Below, one piece after another: positions 50,393 to 62,270 of a stretch of DNA of 64,000 nt. The notes under the pieces are model-generated. The model saw only the letters and a program-made list of their open reading frames with translations, did not search any database and had not been told where the DNA came from. Position 1 is the first letter of the stretch; each line of letters starts with the position of its first letter. Both the position numbers and the translations under genes were made by a program. This stretch comes from Sanderia malayensis (taxonomy: Eukaryota; Cnidaria; Scyphozoa; Semaeostomeae; Pelagiidae): NCBI GenBank assembly GCA_013076295.1, contig RQOL01000405.1, positions 42,504 to 106,503 of the forward strand. The letters run 5' to 3'.

Positions 50393-51580
50393 CTGGCAGC
50401 GCCCACCCTGCCGCCCCCCTGAAAGCCGTTTCTGAAGTTGATAACTTCAGTGTGAAGTTTGGAAAAAATTAGTTGCCTTCAAAAATGTAATCAATCCTGG
50501 AAAATTTAAACTCAATCTCTAATAAAAAATATATGAAAATGTAGGTAAGAAAACAGCGAATCCGATAAAAATATTCACATTTCTTAACAATGTTGTTTGT
50601 AATTTTAAGGGAGCATTTGCTGCAGCCGAACAAAAGCCGTGAAACAAATTATTCATCAGCCAACTTTAAAACACAAAAATTCTCCTAACTTGGTCAAAAT
50701 TTGTCCATTTTAGCTAAATTACACCAACACGAAGCTAATAGGTTGGGGAACATTTATCGATAGTATTTGGGTGAAAAAAAACAAAGTTTTGGCAGGTTAA
50801 AAATAAATTTTCGCAAGTGCAAAACACAGCGTGTTGCTTGAAAATTTCGTGTTTTCCAGCAAAACCCAAACTCGGCCAAAACTGTCCAAAAAGAGAGGAA
50901 AATCGAGAAAACGAAAAGAACAACCCCAGATAACTTTAGTTCTGGTGTAAATAAACAGTTACGAAAGTTTAAATGGAGAAAATCGGCCCAGAACGACCCG
51001 AGAAAATCAAAATTGTCTTCGTGTTTTGGTTAGGCCCTCGGCTCAACACAAAAAACGTGAGTTGAAACAAAACAAAACTCGTGCTATTTAAAGCCAAAAA
51101 CAATTGAATAAAGGAAATACCTTGAAATAATTGTTCACCAATTGTTTCCACAGGTCTTGACAACAATTGACACGTCTTTACAATTCATTTCCGGCACGTA
51201 TTCACGTTTAAACCCGAGCAACTTGCCGCGCGTTCAACTAAAAAAACCTGCTTCTCCTGCTCGTTTTGCATCTCATTAACTGGGTCGGCCGAACTTTCTA
51301 GAAAGTCGCACCACAAAATGGGCCATAACTCCCGAACCGCTTGGAGTAGAAATTAGCCACATAGTTTACTTGGATGAGCAGAATGCAGCGATCATTTCTA
51401 TGGCGATTTGCACCCTTATTTGCACCCCAAAAAAAAGCCTTTATGATATCAAGCCCCGCTCCTTTGATCCCATTGTTTGGTGGAACGTTGCCATTGTTTT
51501 TTCGAACGTCGATTGTTCCGGAGACAATGACCCATTGTTTGTCCCTCCGGGTCACGTGTGATCACATTTTATTATATATA

Positions 51581-51586
51581 GACTAG
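51581..51586 (-). other. Head-to-tail Helitron junction CTAG|TC
   Basis: CTAG of element D (51586-51583) abuts TC of element C (51582-51581). C then reads TCTATATATAATAAAATG, identical to the plus-strand start at 3552. Confidence 0.87.
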
Positions 51587-51965
51587 CCGGGGGCCCGGTC
51601 GCTACGCTCCCTCCCGGAGCCCCCCAAGCAACAAAAGCTTAATGTGGTTGGCGCGCTTCGCGCGCTGCATTCGCTCCCGCTCATGCCCATACATACATAC
51701 ATACATACATACATACATACATACATACATACATACATACATACATACATACATACATACATACATACATACATACATGAGCCGGGTTCGGTCGCTTCGC
51801 TCCCTTCCCGGAGCCCGTCAAGTAAACAAAGCTTAATCTGGTTGGCGCGCTCCGCGCGCTGCATTCGCTCCCGCTCATGCCCATACATACATACATACAT
51901 ACATACATACATACATAATACATACATACATACATACATCATACATACTACATACATACATACAT
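51583..51965 (-). repeat. 3' modules and (CATA)n of element D
   Basis: Terminal module 51583-51688 and internal module about 51778-51885, each with the hairpin GCGCGC-TTC-GCGCGC (the internal one has a base change), separated by (CATA)n. The internal module ends ...ACCCGGCTCATG in place of ...CCCGGCTAG, so it lacks the terminal CTAG. Confidence 0.85.
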
Positions 51966-53938
51966 ACCCTACAATACATACCCTACAACACAAACCCTAC
52001 AATACATACCCTACAATACATACCCTACATACATACCCTACCATACATACCCAACAATACATACCCTACAATACATACCCTACAATACATACCCTACAAT
52101 ACATACCCTACAATACATACCCTACAATACATACCCTACAATACATACCCTACAATACATACCGTACAATACATACCCTACAATACATACCCTACAATAC
52201 ATAACCTACATAACATACCCTACAATACATACCCTAAAATACATACCCTACAATACATACCCAACAATACATACCCTACAATACATACTACAAATACATA
52301 CCCTAAATACATACCCTACAATACATACCCTACATTACATACCCTACAATACATACCCTACAATACATACCCTACATACATAACCTACAATACAAACCCT
52401 ACAATACATACCCTACAATACATACCCTACAATACATACCTTACAATACATACCTTACAATACATACCCTACAATATATACCCTACAATACATACCCTAC
52501 AATACATAACCTACAATACATACCCTACAATACATTACCCCAAACAAAAATACATACCCTACAATACATACCCTACAACACAAACCCTACAATACATACC
52601 CTACAATACATACCCTACATACATACCCTACATACATACCCAACAATACATACCCTACAATACATACCCTACATACATACCCTACAATACATACCCTACA
52701 ATACATACCCTACAATACATACCCTACAATACATACCCTACAATACATACCGTACAATACATACCCTACAATACATACCATACAATACATAACCTACATA
52801 ACATACCCTACAATACATACCCTAAAATACATACCCTACAATACATACCCAACAATACATACCCTACAATACATACCCTACAATACATACCCTAACAATA
52901 CATACCCTACAATACATACCCTACAATACATACCCTACAATACATACCCTACAATACATACCCTACAATACATAACCTACAATACATACCCTACAATACA
53001 TACCCTACAATACATACCCTACAATACATACCTACAATACATATAGATACCCTACAATACATACCCTACAATACATACCCTACAATACATACCTTACAAT
53101 ACATACCTTACAATACATACCCTACAATACATACCCTACAATACATACCCTACAATACATACCTACAATACATACCCTACAATACATACCTACAATACAT
53201 ACCCTACTATACATAACCTACAATACATACCCTACAATATATACCCTACAATACATACCCTACAATACATAACCTACAATACATACCCTACAATACATAC
53301 CCTACAATACATACCCTACAATACATACCCTACAATGCATACCCTACATACATACCCTACCATACATACCCTACGATACATACCTTACAATACATACCTT
53401 ACAATACATACCCTACAATACATACCTACAATACATACCCTACAATACATACCCACAATACATACCCTACAATACATACCTACAATACATACCCTACTAT
53501 ACATAACCTACAATACATACCCTACAATAAATACCCTACAATACATACCCTACAATACATACCTACAATACATACCCTAAATACATACCCTACAATACAT
53601 ACCCTACAATACATACCCTACAATACATACCCTACATACATACCCTACATACATACCCTACATACATACCCTACAATACATACCTTACAATACATACTTA
53701 CAATACATACCCTACAATACATACCCTACATACATACCCTACAATACATACCTACAATACATACCCTAAATACATACCCTACAATACATACCCTAATACA
53801 TACCTACAATACATACCTACAATACAACCCTACAATACAACCCTAATATACCCTACAATACATACCCTACAGTAAATACCCTACAATAAATACCTTACAA
53901 TACATACCCTACAATAAATACCCTACAATAAATACTAC
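51962..53938 (-). repeat. 14-bp minisatellite, element D
   Basis: About 2 kb of CCCTACAATACATA units with scattered one-base variants. Confidence 0.95.
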
Positions 53939-55391
53939 GACGCAACATTCCTAAAGAAAGTAAAGGTGGGAGGTCGGATCCTCCCCCTGGCAATCGACCG
54001 CCCAGCACCCACCCTGCCGCCCCCTGAAAGCCGAAGGTTGATAGCTTCAGTGTGAAGTTTGAAAAAAAAAGTTGCCTTCAAAAATTTAATGTAATCCTGG
54101 AAAATTTAAACTCAATCTCTAATAAAAATTATATCAAACTGTAGCTAAGAACACAGCGAATCCGATAAATATATTCACATTTCTTAACAGTGTTGTTTTG
54201 AGTTTTAAGAGAGTATTTAGTGCAGCACAACACAAAGTGTGAAAAAATTTATTCATCAGGCAACTTTAAAAACACAAAATTTCCCCTAACTTGGTCAAAA
54301 TTTGTCCATTTTAACTCAAATTACACCAACAGGGAACTGATACCTTGGCGAATAAGTATCTAAAGTACTTGGGTGCATTTGAAATGCTTTCGCAATTTTA
54401 GTTGTACATTTTTGATGTCCAAGACATGATTTTGTTGATCAAAAATAGCCCTGAAATCAAACCCGTGAAAAAATAGCATTTAAAACACGATTCACCAACT
54501 TTCAAATTAAATTAACGTGGCCAATTTTTGTCCTACACACCCCACGAAAATATCAACATGAAGCTAATAGCTTGGCTAACATTTATCGAAAGTATTTGGG
54601 TGAAAAAACAAAGTTTTGGCAGGTTAAAAATTAATTTTCGCAAATGCAAAACACACGCGTGTTGCTTGAAAATTTCGTGTTTTTCAGCAAAACCCAAACT
54701 CGGCCAGAACTGTCCAAAAACAGAGGAAAATCAACAAAACAAAAAAAACAAAGCCATATAACTTTAGTTCTTGTGTAAATAAACAGTTATCGAAAGTTTA
54801 AATGGAGAAAATCGGCCCAGAACGACCCGAGAAAATCAAAATTGTCTTCGTGTTTTGGTTAGGCCCTCGGCTCAACACAAAAAACGTGAGGTTAAACAAA
54901 ACAAAACTCGTGCTATTTAAAGCAAAAAACAATTGAATAAAGGAAATACCTTGAAATAATTGTCCACACATTGTCTCCACAGGTCTTGACAACAATTGAC
55001 ACGTCTTTACAATTGATTTCCGGCAGGTATTCACGTTCAAACCCGAGCAACTTGCCGCCAGTTCAACTAAAAAAACACGTGCTTCTAATTGCTCGTTTTG
55101 CATCTCATTAACTCCGTCCTCGGAACTTTCTAGAAGGTCGGAACACAAAATGGGCCATAACTCCCCAACCGCTGGGGTTAGAAATTAGCGGATTGCTTTA
55201 CTTTCATCGGCACAGTGCAGCGATCATTTTGAGACTATTTTGCACCCTTATTGACCCCCAGAAAAAAAGCCTTTATGATATCAAGGAAATTCCTTTGATC
55301 CCATTGTTTTTTCGAACGTCGATTGTTAGCCAAACAATAGCCCATTGTGGAGCGCCGGTTGGTCACGTGTGATCACATTTTATTATATATA

Positions 55392-55397
55392 GACTAG
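55392..55397 (-). other. Head-to-tail Helitron junction CTAG|TC
   Basis: CTAG of E (55397-55394) abuts TC of D (55393-55392). Confidence 0.87.
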
Positions 55398-56135
55398 CCG
55401 GGGGCCCGGTCGCTACGCTCCCTCCCCGGAGCCCCCCAAGCAACAAAAGCTTAATGTGGTTGGCGCGCTTCGCGCGCTGCATTCGCTTCCGCTCATGCCC
55501 CTTTCAACCCCACGTACAATGGGTTAGCTCGCTGCGCTCGCCTGTGGTTGGCGCACTTCGTGCGCTGCATTCGCTAACGCTCATGCCCATACATACATAC
55601 ATACATACATACATACATACATACATAAATACATACCTACCTACATACATACATACATACATACATACATACATACATACATACATACATACATACATAC
55701 ATACATACATACATACATACATACATACATACATACATACATACATACATACATACAAACATGGGCCGGGTTCGGTCGCTTCGCTCCCTCCCCGGAGCCC
55801 GTCAAATAGACAAAGCTTAATCTGGTTGGCGCGCTTCGCGCGCTGCATTCGCTCCCGCTCATGCCCATACATACATACATACATACATACCTACATACAT
55901 GCATGCATACATACATACATACATACATACATACATACATACATACATACATACATACCTACATACATACATACATACATACATACATACATACCTACAT
56001 GAGCCGGGTTCGGTCGCTTCGCTCCCTCCCCGGAGCCCGTCAAGTAAACAAAGCTTAATCTGGTTGGCGCGCTTCGCGCGCTGCATTCGCTGCCGCTCAT
56101 GCCCATACATACATACATACATACATACATACATA
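55394..56135 (-). repeat. Multiple 3' modules and (CATA)n of element E
   Basis: Four hairpin-bearing blocks in 740 bp, alternating with (CATA)n. Both hairpin sequence versions (GCGCGC and GCGCAC/GTGCGC) occur in one element. Confidence 0.85.
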
Positions 56136-56950
56136 CCCTACAATACATACCCTACAATACATACCCTACAATACATACCCTACATAACATACCCTACTAT
56201 ACTTACCCTACAATACATACCCTACAATACATACCCTACAATACATAACCTACAACACATACCCTACAATACATACCCTACAATAAATACCCTACAATAC
56301 ATACCCTACAATACATACCCTACATAACATACCCTACAATACATACCCTACAATACATACCTACAATACATACCCTACATAACATACCCTACAATACATA
56401 CCCTACAATACATACCCTACAATACATACCCTACAATACATACCCTACAATACATACTTTACAATACATACCCTACATAACATACCCTACAATACATACC
56501 CTACAATGCATACCCTACATAACATACCCTACAATACATACCCTACAATACATACCCTAAAATACATACCCTACAATACATACCCTACAATACATACCCT
56601 ACAATACATACCCTACAATACATACCCTAAAATACATACCCTAAAATACATACCCTAAAAATACATACCCTAAAATACATACCCTAAAATACATACCCTA
56701 AAATACATACCCTACAATACATACCCTACATACATACTCTACATACCATACTCTACAATACATACCCTACATACCCTAAAATACATACCCTAAAATACAT
56801 ACCCTAACATACCCTACAATACATACCCTACATACATACTCTACAATACATACCCTACAATACATACCCTACAATACATACCTTACAATACATACCCTAC
56901 AATACATAACCTACAATACATACCCTACCATACATACCCTACAATACACA
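56128..56950 (-). repeat. 14-bp minisatellite, element E
   Basis: About 0.8 kb of CCCTACAATACATA units; a run of CCCTAAAATACATA variants at 56610-56710 shows local unit spreading. Confidence 0.95.
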
Positions 56951-58431
56951 CGACGCCACATTTCTAAAGAAAGTAAAGGTGGGAGGTCGAATCTTCCCCC
57001 CTGCCAAGCGACCGCCCCGCGCCCACGCTGCCCCCCTGAAAGCCGCTTCCGATAGTTGCTAGCTTCAGTGTGAAGTTTGAAAAAAAAAAGTTGCCTTCAA
57101 AAATTAAATCAATCTTGGAAAATTTAAACTCAATCTGTAATAAAAAATATATCAAACTGTAGCTAAGGAAACAGCGAATCCGATAAATATATTCACATTT
57201 CTTAACAGTGTTGTTTGAATTTTAAGAGAGTATTTAGTGCAGCCCAACACAAAAGCCGTGAAAAAATTTATTCATCAGCCAACTTTAAGAACACAAAAAT
57301 TCCCCTAACTTGGTCAAAATTTGTCCATTTGAACTCAAATTACACCAGCATGAAGCTAATACCTTGGCAAATAATATCGAAAGTACTTGGGTGCATATGA
57401 AAAGCTTTTCGCAATTTTAGTTGTAAATTTTTGAAGTCCAAGACATGATTTTCTTCATAAAAAATAGCCGTGAAATCAAACCCTTGCAAAAATAGCATTT
57501 CAAACACGATTCACCAAGTTTCAAATTAAATTAACGTGGCCAATTTTTGTCCTACACACCCCACGAAAATATCAACATGAAGCTAATAGCTTGGCGAACA
57601 TTTATCGAAAGTATTTGGGTGAAAAAAACAAAGTTTTGGCAGGTTAAAAATTAATTTTCGCAAATGCAAAACACACACGTGTTGCTTGAAAATTTCGTGT
57701 TTTCCAGCAAAATCCAAACTCGGCTAAAACTATCCAAAAACAGAGGAAAATCAGCAAAACAAAAAAAACAAAGCCAGATAACTTTAGTTCTCGTGTAAAT
57801 AAACAGTTATCGAAAGTTTAAATGGACAAAATCGGCCCAGAACGACCCGAGAAAATCAAAATTGTCTTCGTGTTTTGGTTAGGCCCTCGAGCCGAAAGAA
57901 AAACGTGAGGTTAAACAAAACAAAACTCGTGCTATTTCAACCAAAAACAATTAAATAAAGGAAATACCTTGAAATAATTGTCCACCAATTGTCTCCACAG
58001 GTCCTGACAACAATTGACACGTCTTTACAATTGATTTCCGGCACGTATTCACGTTTAAACCCGAGTAACTTGCCGCCCGTTCAACTAAAGAAACACGTGC
58101 TTCTCCCTGCTCGCTTTGCATCTCATTAACTCCGTCCTCGGAACTTTCTAGAAGGTCGGAACACAAAATGGGCCATAACTCCCGAACGGCTGGGGTTAGA
58201 AATTAGCGGATTGCTTTACTTTTATCGGCAGAATGCAGCGATCATTTTGGTACCAATTTGAACCCTTATTGACCCCCAGGAAAAAAGCCTTTATGATATC
58301 AAGCCCCGCTCCTTTGATCCCATTGTTTGGTCGAACGTCGATTGTTCAAAAGACAATGGTGATTGTTCACCAAACAATAGCCCATTGTTTAGAGTCGGCG
58401 GGTCACGTGTGATCACATTTTATTATATATA

Positions 58432-58437
58432 GACTAG
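58432..58437 (-). other. Head-to-tail Helitron junction CTAG|TC
   Basis: CTAG of F (58437-58434) abuts TC of E (58433-58432). Confidence 0.87.
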
Positions 58438-58866
58438 CCGGGGGCCCGGTTGCTACGCTCCCTCCCCGGAGCCCCCCAAGCAACAAAAGCTTAATGTGGT
58501 TGGCGCGCTTCGCGCGCTGCATTCGCTCCCGCTCATGCCCATACATACATACATACATACATACATACATACATACATACATACATACATACATACATAC
58601 ATACATACATGGGCCGGGTTCGGTCGCTTCGCTCCCTCCCCGGAGCCCGTCAAGTAAACAAAGCTTAATCTGGTTGGCGCGCTTCGCGCGCTGCATTCGC
58701 TACCGCTCATGCCCATACATACATACATACATACATACATACATACATACATACATACATGAGCCGGGTTCGGTCGCTTCGCTCCCTCCCCGGAGCCTGT
58801 CAAGTAAACAAAGCTTAATCTGGTTGGCGCGCTTCGCGCGCTGCATTCGCTCCCGCTCATGCCCAT
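58434..58866 (-). repeat. 3' modules and (CATA)n of element F
   Basis: Terminal module plus two internal copies separated by (CATA)n; all three keep the perfect GCGCGC hairpin. Confidence 0.85.
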
Positions 58867-58867
58867 A

Positions 58868-60808
58868 CCTACATTCATACATACCCTACAATACATACCC
58901 TACATAACATACCCTACAATACATACCCACGAATACATACCCTACAATACATACCCTACATAACATACCCTACAATACATACCCTACAATACATACCTAC
59001 ATACATACCCTACATACATACCCTACATACATACCCTACAATACATACCCTACAATAATACCCTAAATACATACCCACATACATACCCTACAATACATAC
59101 CCTACATACATACCCTACAATACATACCCTACAATACATACCCTACAATACATACCCTACATACATACCCTACAATACATACCCTACAATACATACCCTA
59201 CAATACATACCCTACATACATACCCTACAATACATACCCTACAATACATACCCTACAATACATACCCTACAATACATACCCTACAATACATACCCTACAA
59301 TACATACCCTACATACATACCCCTACAATACATACCCTACAATACATACCTACAATACATACCCTCAAACATACCCTAAATACATACCCTACATACATAC
59401 CCTACAATACATACCCTACATACATAAATACCCTACATAACATACCCTACATACATACCCTACAATACATACCCTACAATACATACCCTACAATACATAC
59501 CCTACAATACATACCCTACAATACATACCCTACAATACATACCCTACAATACATACCCTACAATACATACCCTACAAATACATACCCTACAATACATACC
59601 TACCATACCCTACATACATACCCTACAATACATACCCCTACAATACAAACCCTACAATACATACCCTACATAAATACCCTACAATAACATACCCTACAAT
59701 ACATACCCTACAATAAACATACCCTAACAAAACATACCCTACAATACATACCCTACAATACATACCCTACAATACAACCCTACAAACATACCCTACAAAA
59801 TACCCTACATACAACCCTACAAACATACCCTACAATAAATACAATACATACCCTACAATACATACCCTACAATACATACCTAAATACATACCCTACAATA
59901 CATACCCTACAATACATACCCTACAATACATACCCTACAATACATACCCTACAATACATACCCTACAATACATACCCTACAATACATACCCTACATACAT
60001 ACCCTACAATACATTACCCTACAATACATACCCTACATACATACCCCTACAATACATATCCCTACAATACATACCCTACATACATACCCTACAATACATA
60101 CCCTACAATACATACCCTACAATAATACCTAAATACATACCCTACAATACAATAACCCTACAAATACAATACCCTACAATACATACCCTACAATACATAC
60201 CCTACATACATACCCTTACAATACATACCCTACAAATACATACCCTACAATACATACCCTACAATTACATACCCTACAATACATAACCCTACAAACATAC
60301 ACATACATACCCTACAATACATACCCTACAATACATACCCTACAATACCCACATACATACCCTACAATACATACCCTACAATACATACCCTACAATACAT
60401 ACCCTACAATACATACCCTACAATACATTACCCTACAATACATACCCTACAATACATACCCTACAATACATACCCTACAATACATACCCTACAATACATA
60501 CCCTACATACATACCTACATAATACCCTACAATACATACCCTACAATAACATACCCTACAATACATACCCTACAATAAACCCTACAAAAAAAAATACCCT
60601 ACAATACATACCCTACAATACATACCCTACAATACATACCCTACAAATACATACCCTACAATACATACCCTACCAATACATACCCTCAATACATACCCTA
60701 CAATACATACCTACAATACATACCACAATAAAATACAATACATACCCTACAATAAAACCATAAATACATACCCTACAAAAATACAATACATACCTACCAT
60801 ACATACTA
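58868..60808 (-). repeat. 14-bp minisatellite, element F
   Basis: About 1.9 kb of CCCTACAATACATA units. Many one-base insertions and deletions (for example CCCCTACA, TACAAATACA) are denser than in the other tracts, which may reflect consensus error in a long tandem repeat. Confidence 0.93.
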
Positions 60809-62264
60809 CGACGCAACATTTCTAAAGAAAGTAAAGGTGGGAGGTCGGATCTTCCCCCTGGCAATCGACCGCCAGCGCCCACCCTGCCGCCCCCCTGAAA
60901 GCCGAAGGTTGATAGCTTCAGTGTGAAGTTTGAAAAAAAAAAGTTGCCCTCAAAAATTTAATCAATCTTGGAAAATTTAAACTCAATTTCTAATAAAAAT
61001 TATATCAAACTGTAGCTAAGAAAACAGCGAATCCGATAAATGTATTCACATTTCTTAACAGTGTTGTTTTGAATTTTAAGAGAGTATTTAGTGCAGCCCA
61101 AGACAAAAGCCGTGAAAAAATTTATTCATCAGCCAACTTTAAAAACACAAAAATTCCCCTAACTTGGTCAAAATTTGTCCATTTGAACTCAAATTACACC
61201 AGCATGAAGCAAATACCTTGGCAAATAAATATCGAAAGTAATTGGGTGCATATGAAAAGCTTTTCGCAATTTTAGTTGGGTATTTTTGAAGTCCAAGACA
61301 TGATTTTCTTCATCAAAAATAGCCGTGAAATCAAACCCGTGAAAAAAATAGCATTTAAAACACGATTCACCAACTTTCAAATTGAATTAACGTGGCCAAT
61401 TTTTGTCCTACAGAACCCACGAAAATATCAAAATGAAGCTAATAGCTTGGCGAACATTAATCGAAAGTATTTGGTGAAAAAAACAAAGTTTTTGGCAGGT
61501 TAAAATTTAATTTTCGCAAATGCAAAACACACGCGTGTTGCGTGAAAATTTCGTGTTTTCCAGCAAAACCCAATCTCGGCTAAAACTGTCCAAAAACAGA
61601 GGAAAATCAACAAAACAAAAAAAACAAAGCCATATAACTTTAGTTCTCGTGTAAATAAACAGTTATCGAAAGTTTAAATGGAGAAAATCGGCCCAGAACG
61701 ACCCGAGAAAATCAAAATTGTCTTCGTGTTTTGGTTAGGCCCTCGAGCCGAAAGAAAAACGTGAGGTGAAACAAAACAAAACTCGTGCTATTTAAAGCCA
61801 AAAACAATTGAATAAAGGAAATACCTTGAAATAATGTCCACCAATTGTCTCCACAGGTCTTGAAAACAATTGACACGTCTTTACAATTGATTTCCGGCAG
61901 GTATTTCCGTTTAAACCCGAGCAACTTGCCGCCCGTTCAACTAAAAAAACACGTGCTTCTCCCTGCTCGTTTTGCATCTCATTAACTCCGTCCTCGGAAC
62001 TTTCTAGAAAGTCGAAACACAAAATGGACCACAACTCCCGAACCGTTTGGAGTAGAAATTAGCGGAAAGCTTTACTGTGATCAGCGCAATGCAGCGATCA
62101 TTTTGATACCAATTTGCACCCTTATTGACCCCCAGAAAAAAAGCCTTTTTGATCACAAGGAAATTCCTTTGATCCCATTGTTTGGTCGAACGTCGATTGT
62201 TCAAAAGACAATGGGCATTGTTCACAGTCGGCGGGTCACGTGTGATCGTAGAATAGTATATATA

Positions 62265-62270
62265 GACTAG
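62265..62270 (-). other. Head-to-tail Helitron junction CTAG|TC
   Basis: CTAG of G (62270-62267) abuts TC of F (62266-62265; TCTATATATACTATTC). Confidence 0.85.

Larger units (their letters stand above)
35362..51582 (-). mobile_element. Autonomous-type family-1 Helitron, copy C (16.2 kb)
   Basis: 5' TC at 51582-51581, 3' CTAG at 35365-35362. Same order of parts as B: 5' block, minisatellite (about 50392-49850), spacer, transposase gene (47911-41726), cargo region and terminal module. The 5' flank next to the minisatellite (50393-50460) matches copy A (4700-4762) better than B does. The coding region is dense with one-base indels. Confidence 0.88.
51583..55393 (-). mobile_element. Non-autonomous family-1 Helitron D (3.8 kb)
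   Basis: TC at 55393-55392 and CTAG at 51586-51583. It consists of the family 5' region (about 55393-53940), a 2-kb minisatellite, one internal 3' module, (CATA)n tracts and the terminal 3' module. There is no Rep or helicase sequence. It looks like an internal-deletion derivative of B/C. Confidence 0.85.
55394..58433 (-). mobile_element. Non-autonomous family-1 Helitron E (3.0 kb)
   Basis: TC at 58433-58432, CTAG at 55397-55394. Same plan as D. The 3' part is more elaborate: the terminal module is a fusion that includes a piece of the 114-bp repeat type (55500-55590, with the GCGCAC/GTGCGC hairpin), followed by two further internal modules (about 55760-55866 and 55998-56104) between long (CATA)n tracts. 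No transposase. Confidence 0.85.
58434..62266 (-). mobile_element. Non-autonomous family-1 Helitron F (3.8 kb)
   Basis: TC at 62266-62265, CTAG at 58437-58434. 5' region about 62266-60808, minisatellite, two internal modules (about 58610-58715 and 58760-58866) and the terminal module. No transposase. Confidence 0.85.

Noticed and set aside
51644..52204. Long open frames of Tyr/Thr/His/Ile or Met-Tyr-Val-Cys repeats (also 55454-56327, 58453-58907, 62327-62809, 5883-6356, 3022-3491)
   Set aside because: They are translations of (CATA)n and the 14-bp minisatellite in all frames and both strands, not proteins.
58868..60808. CRISPR-like array
   Set aside because: The repeats are contiguous with no unique spacers, and the genome is eukaryotic.
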